Positions 43,746 to 52,432 of a DNA stretch of 64,000 nucleotides are shown here, in pieces (position 1 is the first letter of the stretch; each line of letters opens with the position of its first letter). The stretch is taken from assembly GCA_025800215.1 (NCBI GenBank), contig JAOXSC010000147.1, positions 19,180 through 83,179 of the forward strand, read 5' to 3'. The notes under the pieces are model-generated. The model searched no databases. It was not told where the DNA came from and saw only the letters and a program-made list of their open reading frames with translations. Position numbers and translations under genes: made by a program. This DNA is from Marinibacterium sp. (GTDB lineage Bacteria > Pseudomonadota > Alphaproteobacteria > Rhodobacterales > Rhodobacteraceae).

Positions 43746-44239
43746 CGCAGCGGATCTATGGCGTGACCGGCTGGAAGAACGCGGGTAAGACCGGGCTGAT
43801 GGAGCGGCTGGTGGCCGAGCTGACCGGGCGTGGCCTGCGCGTGTCGACGATCAAGCACGCCCATCACAGTTTCGACGTGGATCAACCGGGGCGAGACAGT
43901 TACCGCCACCGCAACGCGGGCGCGTCCGAGGTGCTGCTGGCGTCGGGCAGCCGTGTGGCCCTGATGCAAGAGCTGCGCGGAGCGCCCGAACCGCGCCTTG
44001 GAGATCTCCTGGCGCGCCTCAGCCCCGTCGATCTGGTCCTGATCGAAGGCTACAAGCGCGAACCCCACCCCAAGATCGAAGCCTTCCGCGCCGAAACCGG
44101 CAATGCGCTGATCGCGCCGGGCGACCCCGCGATCCGGGCCGTGGCCAGTGACACGCCGCTGGCGCTTAACCGTCCGGTCTTTGATCTTGATGACACCGCT
44201 GCGATTGCCGATTTCATCCTGTCCGAGGTGGGCCTGTGA
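43742..44239 (+). CDS. mobB: Molybdopterin-guanine dinucleotide biosynthesis adaptor MobB
   Basis: 165 residues. P-loop in GVTGWKNAGKTGLMERLV near 6, VSTIKHAHHSFDVDQPGRDSYRHRNAGA near 34, and LVLIEGYKREPHPKIE near 99. GTPase-like helper of MobA. Overlaps both neighbours by four bases. Confidence 0.94.
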   Translation: MTQRIYGVTGWKNAGKTGLMERLVAELTGRGLRVSTIKHAHHSFDVDQPGRDSYRHRNAGASEVLLASGSRVALMQELRGAPEPRLGDLLARLSPVDLVLIEGYKREPHPKIEAFRAETGNALIAPGDPAIRAVASDTPLALNRPVFDLDDTAAIADFILSEVGL

Positions 44240-46332
44240 CCCCGTTCAACCGTTTTGTCATGGTCGATTGGTCGGGTGGCAACGATACCGGGCCGCGCCC
44301 GCGCAAGGATGCGATCTGGGCCTGCGAGGCCGGATTGCCGCCGCAATACCTGCGCAACCGGGCCTGCGCCGAAACCCATCTGGCCGCGCGGATCGACGCA
44401 GCACTTGCCGCGGGCGAGAGGCTGATGATCGGGTTCGATTTTCCCTTTGGCTATCCGCAGGGCTTTGCGCGCGACCTGACCGGGCAGGCGGATCCGCTGG
44501 CGCTGTGGGACTGGCTTGACGCCCGGATCGAAGACAGCCCGCAGGCCAACAACCGTTTTGACCTCGCGGGTCGGATCAACACCGATCTTGGCGGCGGGCA
44601 GGGGCCCTTCTGGGGCAATGCGCTGTCGCGTGACATTGCGGGGCTGCCCCGTGGCAAGGTAGGGTACAAGAACCGTTTTGCCGATCGGCGGGCTTGTGAA
44701 ACCCGCGCCAAAGGCAGCTTTACCTGCTGGCAGCTGAGCGGTGCGGGGGCGGTGGGCAGCCAGATGCTGATGGGCCTGCCGGTGCTGGCGCGGCTGCGCC
44801 GGCGCTTTGCGGGGCAGATCGCGGTCTGGCCGTTCGAACCGCTCGACCGTCCGGTGGCGTTTGTGGAAATCTGGCCGTCGCTGATTGCCCCGGTGATCGC
44901 CGATGAAATCGCGCAGCGTCTGGACGATCCGATCAAGGATGCGGTGCAGGTTGAACTGGTGGCGCGCGCTCTGGCGGCGCTATCGGGGCCGATTTTGGGG
45001 CAGATGCTGGATGTCGATGCCCCGGTCGAAGGCTGGATCCTCGGGCTCGGCCATGAACGCGCGCTGGCCGATGCCGCGCGGCTGGTGCCGCCACCGCTGA
45101 GCAATGACTGTTTTGCCCTTCCCGCAGGCGTGGACTGGACGCCCGTCGATGTGGCGTTGGCGCATCTACGCGACGCGCTGCACCCTGTCACCGCGCCCGA
45201 AGACGTGCCGCTGGACCAGGCGCTTGGCCGGGTGCTGGCGCAACCGGTGGTGGCGCAGCGATCCAACCCGCCGCAGCCCAACACGGCGGTGGATGGCTAT
45301 GGCTTTGCCGGGGGCGTCGGCGAAGGCCCGCATGACCGCCCGCTGGTGGATGGCCGCGCGGCGGCCGGGGTGCCCTTTGACGGGGTGGTGCCTTCGGGGG
45401 CGGCAATCCGCGTGCTGACCGGCGCGGCCCTGCCCGAAGGCGTGGACACCGTGATCCTGCAAGAGGACGTGACCCGCACCCAGGGGCGCATCGCCTTTCA
45501 TGGGCCGCTGAAACAGGGGGCCAATACCCGCCGCGCCGGTGAAGACGTGACCGCAGGGGATGTGATCCTGCCCGCAGGGCGGGTGATCACACCTGCGGAC
45601 CTGGCGCTGGCCGCGGCCACGGGGCTGGGCCATCTGCCGACCCGCGCGCCGCTGCGGGTTGGTGTGATTTCAACCGGGGATGAACTGATCGAGCCGGGCC
45701 AGACCGCAGGCCCCGGTCAGATCTTTGACGCCAACCGCCCGATGCTGCTGGGTCTGATCGCGCGCTTTGGGCATGTGCCGGTGGATCTGGGCCGGCTGCC
45801 CGATGACCGGGCGGTGATTCGGGCACGGCTTGATGCGGCGGCCCGGCAGGTGGATGCGATCGTGACATCGGGCGGGGCATCGGCGGGGGACGAAGACCAT
45901 GTGTCGGCGCTGTTGGCCGAAAGCGGCGCGTTGCAGCACTGGCGCATCGCCATCAAACCGGGGCGGCCGCTGGCGCTGGCGCTGTGGAACGGCACGCCGG
46001 TCTTTGGCCTGCCGGGCAATCCGGTGGCGGCGATGGTCTGCACGCTGATCTTTGCGCGCCCGGCGCTGTCGGTGCTGGCGGGCAGCGACTGGGATGTGCC
46101 GCAGGGCATGGATCTGCCCGCCGCGTTTTCCAAACGCAAAAAGCCGGGCCGGCGGGAATATCTGCGCGCGCGCCTGCGCGATGGCCGGGTCGAACTTTTT
46201 GCATCTGAAGGGTCTGGCCGGATTTCGGGGCTGAGCTGGGCCGAAGGTCTGGTTGAACTGCCTGACGGCGCGGCCGAGATCGCACCGGGTGATCCGGTGC
46301 GGTTCCTGCCCTACAGCGCCTTTGGCCTGTGA
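44236..46332 (+). CDS. moeA: MoeA molybdopterin molybdenumtransferase fused to an N-terminal domain
   Basis: 698 residues, about 300 more than MoeA. Residues about 310-698 are a complete MoeA: PNTAVDGYGFA, PSGAAIRVLTGAALPEGVDTVI, VGVISTGDELIEPGQ, TSGGASAGDEDHV, KPGRPLALALWNGTPVFGLPGNPVAAMV. Residues 1-300 (FVMVDWSGGNDTG near 7, RLMIGFDFPFGYPQGFA near 62, VAFVEIWPSLIAP near 207) form a separate domain with acidic motifs recalling the RNase-H-like DUF429 family. MoeA inserts Mo into adenylylated molybdopterin. No stop or restart separates the two parts, so this is one polypeptide. ATGA overlap with mobB. Confidence 0.92.
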   Translation: MTPFNRFVMVDWSGGNDTGPRPRKDAIWACEAGLPPQYLRNRACAETHLAARIDAALAAGERLMIGFDFPFGYPQGFARDLTGQADPLALWDWLDARIEDSPQANNRFDLAGRINTDLGGGQGPFWGNALSRDIAGLPRGKVGYKNRFADRRACETRAKGSFTCWQLSGAGAVGSQMLMGLPVLARLRRRFAGQIAVWPFEPLDRPVAFVEIWPSLIAPVIADEIAQRLDDPIKDAVQVELVARALAALSGPILGQMLDVDAPVEGWILGLGHERALADAARLVPPPLSNDCFALPAGVDWTPVDVALAHLRDALHPVTAPEDVPLDQALGRVLAQPVVAQRSNPPQPNTAVDGYGFAGGVGEGPHDRPLVDGRAAAGVPFDGVVPSGAAIRVLTGAALPEGVDTVILQEDVTRTQGRIAFHGPLKQGANTRRAGEDVTAGDVILPAGRVITPADLALAAATGLGHLPTRAPLRVGVISTGDELIEPGQTAGPGQIFDANRPMLLGLIARFGHVPVDLGRLPDDRAVIRARLDAAARQVDAIVTSGGASAGDEDHVSALLAESGALQHWRIAIKPGRPLALALWNGTPVFGLPGNPVAAMVCTLIFARPALSVLAGSDWDVPQGMDLPAAFSKRKKPGRREYLRARLRDGRVELFASEGSGRISGLSWAEGLVELPDGAAEIAPGDPVRFLPYSAFGL

Positions 46333-46341
46333 CGGGCCTGA

Positions 46342-46782
46342 CTAGGTCACCGACTCATAAGTTCGTAGCCAGATGCGTGTTGCTGCCAGTTTGACGAGTG
46401 CGAGGAAGTTGGCGTCGTGTTTCTCATATCGGGTTGCAATAGCCCTGTAATTCTTGAGCTTTGAGAAGAAGCGTTCGATCTTGTTCCGGCGTTTGTAGGC
46501 GTTCCGGTCAAGCGCCGGTGGGGCTGAGCGGCGCGAGATCGGGCGGATCACGGCCCGCGCGCCAACTTTGGCGAGATGATCACGCAACCGGTTGCTGTCG
46601 TACGCCGCATCCGCCAGCAGGGTCCGCCCCGGCCCGACGGTCAGCTTCAGAGTGATCGGCAGGCCCTGCGCATCGGTGACGGCATGGATTTTTGTCGTCA
46701 GACCGCCTCGTGAGCGCCCCATGCACTGGGCTCGAAGGTCAGCCAGATCGGTGGTGCCGGCAGGCGTTTTGCCCCCCTTTTT
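46342..46782 (-). CDS. IS5/IS427 transposase, orfB part
   Basis: Continues the transposase in the -1 frame from the run of five A and six G (complement of 46772-46782). Includes LLADAAYDSNRLRDHL with the second catalytic Asp and RNKIERFFSKLKNYRAIATRYEK with the catalytic Glu. The frame is open back to 46899. The stop codon TAG (46344-46342) comes from the flanking CTAG target, not from the element itself. All DDE residues are present, so the element may be active. Confidence 0.83.
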   Translation of the reverse strand, partial: KKGGKTPAGTTDLADLRAQCMGRSRGGLTTKIHAVTDAQGLPITLKLTVGPGRTLLADAAYDSNRLRDHLAKVGARAVIRPISRRSAPPALDRNAYKRRNKIERFFSKLKNYRAIATRYEKHDANFLALVKLAATRIWLRTYESVT

Positions 46783-47102
46783 GCGTTGGCTCCGTGCTGG
46801 TGGACGCGGATTGAAGAGCTGTCCACCGACTGCTCCGCCCCTTCGTAAGCGACTGATACCGCTTCGAATATCCGATCCCAAACCCCTATCCGAGCCCACC
46901 GCACAAAGCGGTTATAGCAGGTGGTGTAAGGGCCATAGCGCTCGGGGATGTCGGCCCAGGGGGAACCGGTCCTGAGGCGCCAGTAGATGCCGTTCAAAAC
47001 CCGCCGATCATCGACCCGAGGCACACCGCGTGGCTTGTTCGGCAGAAGCGGTTCGATGATCGACCACTCGAAATCGGTCAGCTCATAGCGACGCTGGGCC
47101 AC
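46698..47102 (-). CDS. IS5/IS427 transposase, orfA part
   Basis: 134-residue frame. DUF4096-like N-terminal domain (MAQRRYELTDFEWSIIEPLLP) and the first catalytic Asp in EQSVDSSSIRVHQHG (about 93). The functional product ends at the slippage site near 46782, after which the frame runs on out of register. Reads through to orfB by -1 frameshifting. Confidence 0.85.
   Translation of the reverse strand: MAQRRYELTDFEWSIIEPLLPNKPRGVPRVDDRRVLNGIYWRLRTGSPWADIPERYGPYTTCYNRFVRWARIGVWDRIFEAVSVAYEGAEQSVDSSSIRVHQHGANAKRGAKRLPAPPIWLTFEPSAWGAHEAV
46772..46782 (-). other. Programmed -1 frameshift site in the IS427-type transposase
   Basis: On the minus strand the sequence AAAAAGGGGGG lets the ribosome move from GCA-AAA-AGG (orfA) to CGC-AAA-AAG (orfB). 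The A AAA AAG heptamer is a classic slippery motif. Joining the frames here gives a continuous DDE transposase. Confidence 0.7.
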
Positions 47103-47172
47103 GCTGCTCTCCTCTTTTCAACGAGTGAATCAGCTATCCTCAAACCACGCTAGTCATTTATGAGTGTGTGAC

Positions 47173-48120
47173 CTAGTCAAAGGTGCCCGCGACGCGCCCC
47201 ACCAGCATGAAGGCGCGGGCGGTGCGGGTGTCGCCCAGCTCGGCGATTTCCAGATCGGTGGCTTCGGCTTCGAAAGCGGAAAACACCTGATCGAACCGGC
47301 GCAGGAAATGCAGCACCGCGTCGCGAAAGATCGGATCTTCCTTGAGACGCCGGGCGGTGCGGTCAAGCAATTCAGCCTCGCGCACGCCGCCCAGGGCAGA
47401 AATTTCGCGCCCGCGCACACCTTTGGCGAACTGGCGCCAGATCTCGGGGCGCGCCTTGTCAGGGCTGAGGTCATCCATATAGATCCCGTCCTGCGACAGC
47501 AGGGTCAGGACATCTTCGGCGGCCTGCACCAAGGGGGCCACAAAGGCGCTGGCACGTGCGCGCCGCAGCGCGGCAAAGCCTTCGGTATCTTCAGCACTTT
47601 GCGGGAAATTCATCGCTGACACGAAATCCTGATGGCGCAGATCCGCCTCGGGCTGCGGCGCGGTGGGCTCAAGGTTGAGCTGCCCCTGTTCGGCATGGCC
47701 CGGTACAGGGTCCGGCACCGGGGCGGGATCGGCCATCGGGTCGGGGTCGCGCGGTTCGATCTGTCGGCGGTCGGGGGCGGGGGGCGCGGACGCGGGCGTG
47801 ACGGGTTGCCCGGCCTGGGCCTGGGCCAGCTGCGCATGGCGCAGCGTGTCGACCGACAGTTGCAGCCGGGCCAGATCGTCGCGCATTGCCTGCCAGCCCC
47901 GCAGCACCCGTGCGGTGGTCCAGATCAGCGCCAGCGGCACCAGAACCCCCAGCACGATCAACGGGATCCGCAGTGCCCCGCCACCGTCCTGCGGGCTTAG
48001 CACCACCAGACCGGCCGCCCCGATCCAGAGCAGGCTGGCCAGGATGGCGCCCAGGTCGATGCCGGTCAGGCGCGGTGTGCCGCTGCCTGACCCTTGCGTG
48101 CCTGACATGTGTTCGCCCAT
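47173..48120 (-). CDS. Conserved membrane protein of unknown function
   Basis: 315 residues (ATG 48120, or 48108 giving MSGTQG). Two membrane helices near the N-terminus (LGAILASLLWIGAAGLVVLSP; IPLIVLGVLVPLALIWTTARVL), a short coiled segment, a Pro/Asp/Ala-rich linker about 105-155, and a helical C-terminal domain (about 165-315; FAALRRARASAFVAPLVQAAEDVLTLLSQDGIYMDDL). No family recognised beyond a lineage-conserved type. Its TAG stop is formed at the edge of the IS5-type element. Probably upstream neighbour of nothing else; greA lies 21 bases before it on the same strand. Confidence 0.78.
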   Translation of the reverse strand: MGEHMSGTQGSGSGTPRLTGIDLGAILASLLWIGAAGLVVLSPQDGGGALRIPLIVLGVLVPLALIWTTARVLRGWQAMRDDLARLQLSVDTLRHAQLAQAQAGQPVTPASAPPAPDRRQIEPRDPDPMADPAPVPDPVPGHAEQGQLNLEPTAPQPEADLRHQDFVSAMNFPQSAEDTEGFAALRRARASAFVAPLVQAAEDVLTLLSQDGIYMDDLSPDKARPEIWRQFAKGVRGREISALGGVREAELLDRTARRLKEDPIFRDAVLHFLRRFDQVFSAFEAEATDLEIAELGDTRTARAFMLVGRVAGTFD

Positions 48121-48141
48121 TCCGCGATGACCCTTTCAGCT

Positions 48142-48612
48142 TTAGCTGTAGTCGATCTTGAGGATTTCATAGGCCTTTTCACCGCCCGGCGTGCGCACTT
48201 CGACGCTGTCGCCTTCGTCCTTGCCGATCAGGGCGCGGGCGATGGGGGATTTGATGTTCAGAAGGCCGGCTTCGATATTGGCTTCGTGCTCACCGACAAT
48301 CTGCCAGGATTTTTCTTCGTCCGTGTCTTCGTCGACCACGGTCACCCGCGCGCCGAATTTCACCGAACCCGACAGTTTTGCGGGGTCGATCACGTCCGCG
48401 AGGCTCAGCACGCCTTCCAGTTCCTTGATGCGGCCTTCGATGAAGGACTGTTTTTCACGCGCCGAATGGTATTCGGCGTTTTCGCTCAGGTCGCCATGTT
48501 CGCGGGCTTCGGCGATCGCGGCAATGATCGCGGGGCGTTCCACGGATTTGAGCTGTTTCAGCTCGGCCTCAAGTGCCGCATGGCCCGGGGGCGTCATCGG
48601 GATTTTTTCCAT
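48142..48612 (-). CDS. greA: Transcription elongation factor GreA
   Basis: 156 residues, standard length. N-terminal coiled coil with [18 protein letters not shown] and [20 protein letters not shown] (tip acidic residues for RNA cleavage), and C-terminal FKBP-like domain with ESPIARAL-type segment [21 protein letters not shown]. Rescues backtracked RNA polymerase. Confidence 0.97.
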   Translation of the reverse strand: MEKIPMTPPGHAALEAELKQLKSVERPAIIAAIAEAREHGDLSENAEYHSAREKQSFIEGRIKELEGVLSLADVIDPAKLSGSVKFGARVTVVDEDTDEEKSWQIVGEHEANIEAGLLNIKSPIARALIGKDEGDSVEVRTPGGEKAYEILKIDYS

Positions 48613-48955
48613 TGGTTCTTTTTCCCATGCAGGTGGCGCGGCATCTGGGCCGCTGTCGAATTCATTCCCGTAACAGACCTAAAGCCGTGTGTGAATGCAA
48701 GCATTCAGGGCCGTGCGCGGGCGGGCCGAAGGCCAAAGGGCGCCGATGTGCCGGGGCGCGGTGTCGACGACTGGTCTCGGGCCAAATGCGCTGTACCGGC
48801 CAGGCGGGCCAGAAACAGCGTGACGGAATTCCCCGCCCCGCCTTGAAAGAACGTTCGGTAGTATTTGACCTGAGCCCCCCCCAACAGCTATTCAATCGCG
48901 AAACTTTGTTGCGTGCTGCACAAGCGAAATGACCCGTTAGCCAGAGGAAGCCGAC
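48613..48955. other. Intergenic region between greA and ETF-QO
   Basis: 343 bases without a supported gene. It must hold the divergent promoters of greA (-) and the ETF-QO gene (+). The final 110 bases before 48956 are more AT-rich (CTATTCAATCGCGAAACTTTG, then a GAGGAAG ribosome-binding region). No strong hairpin or RNA gene is recognised. Confidence 0.5.
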
Positions 48956-50608
48956 ATGGCCGAAATAGAACGCGAAGCGATGGAATATGACGTGGTGATC
49001 GTGGGCGCAGGCCCTGCCGGTCTGTCTGCCGCGATCCGCCTCAAGCAACTCGATGCCGATCTGAATGTCGTTGTGCTTGAAAAAGGCTCGGAAGTGGGCG
49101 CGCATATCCTGTCGGGTGCGGTGCTCGATCCCTGCGGTCTTGATGCGCTGATCCCCGACTGGAAGGAAAAGGGCGCGCCGCTGACCGTTCCGGTGAAAGA
49201 AGACAACTTCTACATGCTGGGCGAAGCCGGTCACATCCGCATCCCCAACTGGCCGATGCCGGGGCTGATGGACAACCACGGCAACTATATCGTGTCGATG
49301 GGCAATGTCTGCCGCTGGATGGCCGAACAGGCCGAAGAGCTGGGCGTTGAAATCTTCCCGGGTATGGCCTGTTCCGAACTGGTCTATGGCGACAATGGCG
49401 AAGTCAAAGGCGTCGTGGCCGGGGTCTTCGGGCTGGAACCCGATGGATCCTATGGTCCGGGCACCGAACCGGGCATGGAGCTGCACGGCAAATATGTCTT
49501 CCTTGGTGAAGGCGTGCGCGGGTCGCTGGCCAAGGAAGTGATCGAAAAATACGATCTGCAAAAAGGGCACGAGCCGCAGAAATTCGGCGTCGGCATGAAA
49601 GAGATCTGGGAAATCGACCCCGCCAAACACAAGGAAGGCACCGTCACCCACACGATGGGCTGGCCGCTTGGCAGCAATGCAGGGGGCGGTTCGTTCATCT
49701 ATCACCTGGATAACAACCAGGTCTATGTGGGCTTTGTGGTGCACCTGAACTACAAGAACCCGCACCTGTTCCCCTATATGGAATTCCAGCGCTTCAAGCA
49801 TCACCCGATCGTGGCCGAGCTGCTGGAAGGCGGAAAACGCGTGGCTTATGGCGCGCGGGCCATTTCCGAAGGCGGGTATCAGTCGATGCCCAAGATGGTG
49901 GCACCCGGCGTGGCGCTTCTGGGCTGCTCTGTCGGCATGGTCAACGTGCCCCGCATCAAGGGCAACCACAACGCGATGTTGTCGGGCAAGGCTGCGGCCG
50001 AAGCCGCCTATGCCGCGATCCAGTCGGACCGCGCGGGCGACGAGCTGGGCGACTACGAAACCGAAGTGCGCACCGGCCCGATCGGTCAGGACCTCAAGAA
50101 GGTTCGCAACGTCAAGCCGATGTGGTCGAAATGGGGTCTTACGGCCAGCCTCGCGCTTGGCGGGCTCGACATGTGGACCAACCAGCTGTTTGGCGGGTCG
50201 CTGTTCGGCACGCTGGGGCATGGCAAGACCGATGCCGAAGCCACCGAAGAGGCGTCCAAGCACAAGCCCATCGACTATCCCAAGCCCGATGGCAAGCTGA
50301 GCTTCGACCGTCTGACCAATGTCAGCTTCTCGATGACCAACCACGAAGAAAGCCAGCCCGCGCATCTGCGTCTGGCCGACCCCAACCTGCCGATTTCGGT
50401 CAACCTGCCGAAATACGCCGAACCGGCGCAGCGCTACTGCCCGGCGGGTGTGTACGAGGTGGTCACCGAAGAGGGCAAGGATCCGCGCTTTGTGGTGAAC
50501 TTCCAGAACTGCGTGCACTGCAAGACCTGCGACATCAAAGACCCCAGCAAGAACATCACCTGGGTCACCCCGCAGGGCGGCGACGGGCCGAACTATCCCA
50601 ACATGTAA
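48956..50608 (+). CDS. Electron-transfer flavoprotein-ubiquinone oxidoreductase
   Basis: 550 residues. FAD motif DVVIVGAGPAGLSAAIRLKQ near 11, ubiquinone/FAD regions HILSGAVLDPCGLDALIP and GAPLTVPVKEDNFY, and the C-terminal ferredoxin part with 4Fe-4S ligands Cys495, Cys519, Cys522 and Cys525. A peripheral inner-membrane enzyme carrying electrons from acyl-CoA dehydrogenases via ETF to ubiquinone. GAGGAAG lies upstream of the ATG. It serves both acyl-CoA dehydrogenases seen in this window. A strong hairpin follows. Confidence 0.96.
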   Translation: MAEIEREAMEYDVVIVGAGPAGLSAAIRLKQLDADLNVVVLEKGSEVGAHILSGAVLDPCGLDALIPDWKEKGAPLTVPVKEDNFYMLGEAGHIRIPNWPMPGLMDNHGNYIVSMGNVCRWMAEQAEELGVEIFPGMACSELVYGDNGEVKGVVAGVFGLEPDGSYGPGTEPGMELHGKYVFLGEGVRGSLAKEVIEKYDLQKGHEPQKFGVGMKEIWEIDPAKHKEGTVTHTMGWPLGSNAGGGSFIYHLDNNQVYVGFVVHLNYKNPHLFPYMEFQRFKHHPIVAELLEGGKRVAYGARAISEGGYQSMPKMVAPGVALLGCSVGMVNVPRIKGNHNAMLSGKAAAEAAYAAIQSDRAGDELGDYETEVRTGPIGQDLKKVRNVKPMWSKWGLTASLALGGLDMWTNQLFGGSLFGTLGHGKTDAEATEEASKHKPIDYPKPDGKLSFDRLTNVSFSMTNHEESQPAHLRLADPNLPISVNLPKYAEPAQRYCPAGVYEVVTEEGKDPRFVVNFQNCVHCKTCDIKDPSKNITWVTPQGGDGPNYPNM

Positions 50609-50618
50609 GCGACCTTAT

Positions 50619-50656
50619 GCAATGCGGGCGCGGTCACAAGACCGTGCCCGCATTGC
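50619..50656 (+). terminator. Long hairpin after ETF-QO
   Basis: Seventeen-base arms (50619-50635 and 50640-50656) pair with one G-U wobble around a 4-base ACAA loop, 10 bases past the stop. No T-run follows. Very stable; a probable terminator or 3'-end stabiliser. Confidence 0.65.
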
Positions 50657-50710
50657 GCCCTGACGGGTAACACCCTAAGTTCCCTCTGACAGCATTCGGA
50701 GGGCAGCCGA

Positions 50711-52432
50711 TTGGGCCAAAGCGTATTCCTGAAAACTGGTCTGGCGGCGGCGCTGCTTGGAACCTGGCTGGCCGGTCCGGCCCAGTCCGAAGCCGCATTG
50801 GGTGCCTATCTGGCGGGCCGTCAGGCGGTCTATGCCGGCGATTTCGAAGATGCCGCGCGCTACTATACCCGCGCGCTCATGCAGGATCCCCAGAACCTGG
50901 GGCTTCTGGAAAGTGTGGCGCTGAGCAATCTGGCGCTTGGGCGGCTTGATACCGCGCTGCCGGTGGCGCAGCGGCTTGAAGCGTCGGGTGCGCGCAGCCA
51001 GGCGGCCCATATGATCGTGGTGGCCGGGCTGGTCCGGGATGGTGATTTCGAAGCGCTGGAAGCCCGTGATCCCGAGACCGTCGGGATCGGCCCTCTGGTG
51101 GATGGTCTGATCAACGCCTGGGCCCTGCTGGGTCTGGGCGAGACCGAGGCCGGGCTGGCCCAGTTCGACACGGTCGGATCGCAGGGCGGGCTGAAAGGCT
51201 TTGCCGACTATCACAAGGCACTGGCGCTGGCCTCGATCGGTGATTTCGAAGCGGCCGAGGCGCTCTATGCAGGCCCCGAAACCGGCCGCGCGCTGATGAC
51301 CCGGCGCGGCGCGCTGGCGCGGGCGGAGATCCTGTCGCAGCTGGGGCGCAATGACGACGCGCTTGACGTGCTGACGGATGCCTTTGGCACCGCCGCCGAT
51401 CCCGGCCTGACGGATGTCATCGAACGGCTTGAAGCGGGCGAAACCCTGCCCTTTACCCATGTGACATCCGCCAGCGATGGCATTGCCGAGGTGTTCTTTT
51501 CCGTGGGGGGCGCGCTGACCGGGGATGCGGCGGATGAATATGCGCTGCTTTATGCGCGCATGGCCCAGATCCTGCGCCCCGATCATGTGGATGCGATCCT
51601 GCTCAGCGCGGATCTGCTGGATCAGCTGGAACAATACGACCTGGCGGTCGAAGCATATCGCGAGATCCCGGCCGACAGCCCCGATTTTCACGCCGCCGAG
51701 CTGGGCCGCGCAGAAGCGTTGCGCCGCGCCGGCAAACCCGACGCCGCGATCGAGGTCATGCAGCAGCTTGCGCGGGCTTATCCGACGCTGCCATCGGTGC
51801 ACATGGCCCTGGGCAATGCCCTGCGCCAGCAAGAAGACTATGCCGGGGCCGTTGCGGCCTATGACACCGCTCTGACGCATTCCGAAGACGACGCGCGCAA
51901 CCGCTGGTTCATCCACTATGCGCGCGGCATCTGCCACGAGCGGCTTGATCAGTGGGACGCGGCCGAAGCCGATTTCCGCGCCGCGCTTGCGCTGAACCCC
52001 GATCAGCCGCAGGTGCTGAATTATCTGGGCTATTCGCTGGTGGAGCAGCAGGTCAAGCTGGACGAAGCGCTTGATATGATCGAACGCGCCGTCGCCGCGC
52101 GCCCCGACAGCGGCTATATCGTGGACAGTCTGGGCTGGGTTCTGTTCCGCCTGGGCCGCTATGACGAAGCGGTGGAACAGATGGAAGCCGCAGTCGAGCT
52201 GATGCCGGTGGATCCGGTGGTCAACGATCATCTGGGCGATGTCTATTGGGCCGTGAGCCGCTATCGCGAGGCTGAATTCCAGTGGAAGCGCGCGCTGTCC
52301 TTCATCGACCCCGACGACACCGATGGTGAAGCCGATCCCGACCGGATCCGACGCAAGCTCGAGGTTGGTCTGGACACGGTCCTGGCCGAAGAAGGCGCGC
52401 CGCCGCTTGAGGGGCGCAATGGTGCTGACTGA
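50711..52432 (+). CDS. Exported tetratricopeptide-repeat protein
   Basis: 573 residues from a TTG at 50711 with GGAGGG seven bases upstream; no ATG fits. Signal peptide FLKTGLAAALLGTWLAGPAQSEA (cleavage about 28), then TPR repeats through the protein, clearest at about 35-70, 340-410 and 430-540 (NYLGYSLVEQQVKLDEALDMIERAVAARPDSGYIVDSLGWVLFRLGRYDEAVEQMEAAVEL). Scaffold for protein complexes, perhaps envelope assembly; specific role unknown. Its last 14 bases overlap ispE. Confidence 0.87.
   Translation: MGQSVFLKTGLAAALLGTWLAGPAQSEAALGAYLAGRQAVYAGDFEDAARYYTRALMQDPQNLGLLESVALSNLALGRLDTALPVAQRLEASGARSQAAHMIVVAGLVRDGDFEALEARDPETVGIGPLVDGLINAWALLGLGETEAGLAQFDTVGSQGGLKGFADYHKALALASIGDFEAAEALYAGPETGRALMTRRGALARAEILSQLGRNDDALDVLTDAFGTAADPGLTDVIERLEAGETLPFTHVTSASDGIAEVFFSVGGALTGDAADEYALLYARMAQILRPDHVDAILLSADLLDQLEQYDLAVEAYREIPADSPDFHAAELGRAEALRRAGKPDAAIEVMQQLARAYPTLPSVHMALGNALRQQEDYAGAVAAYDTALTHSEDDARNRWFIHYARGICHERLDQWDAAEADFRAALALNPDQPQVLNYLGYSLVEQQVKLDEALDMIERAVAARPDSGYIVDSLGWVLFRLGRYDEAVEQMEAAVELMPVDPVVNDHLGDVYWAVSRYREAEFQWKRALSFIDPDDTDGEADPDRIRRKLEVGLDTVLAEEGAPPLEGRNGAD

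Larger units (their letters stand above)
46345..47173 (-). mobile_element. IS5-family (IS427 group) insertion sequence, 829 bp
   Basis: Ends GGTCAC...GTGACC with imperfect inverted repeats (left 46345-46362, right 47156-47173, 15 of 18 matching). Flanked by TA on both sides within a split CTAG (CTA before, TAG after), the target preference of the IS427 group. Carries orfA and orfB joined by a -1 frameshift site. Lies exactly in the 40-base gap between moeA and the convergent membrane-protein gene. Confidence 0.88.

Noticed and set aside
46342..47102. Reading the IS5-type orfA and orfB as a pseudogene
   Set aside because: The slippery run at 46772-46782 restores a continuous DDE transposase, as known for the IS427 group.
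48662..50518. 618-codon minus-strand frame
   Set aside because: Antisense to ETF-QO; no signal, domain or ribosome-binding support.
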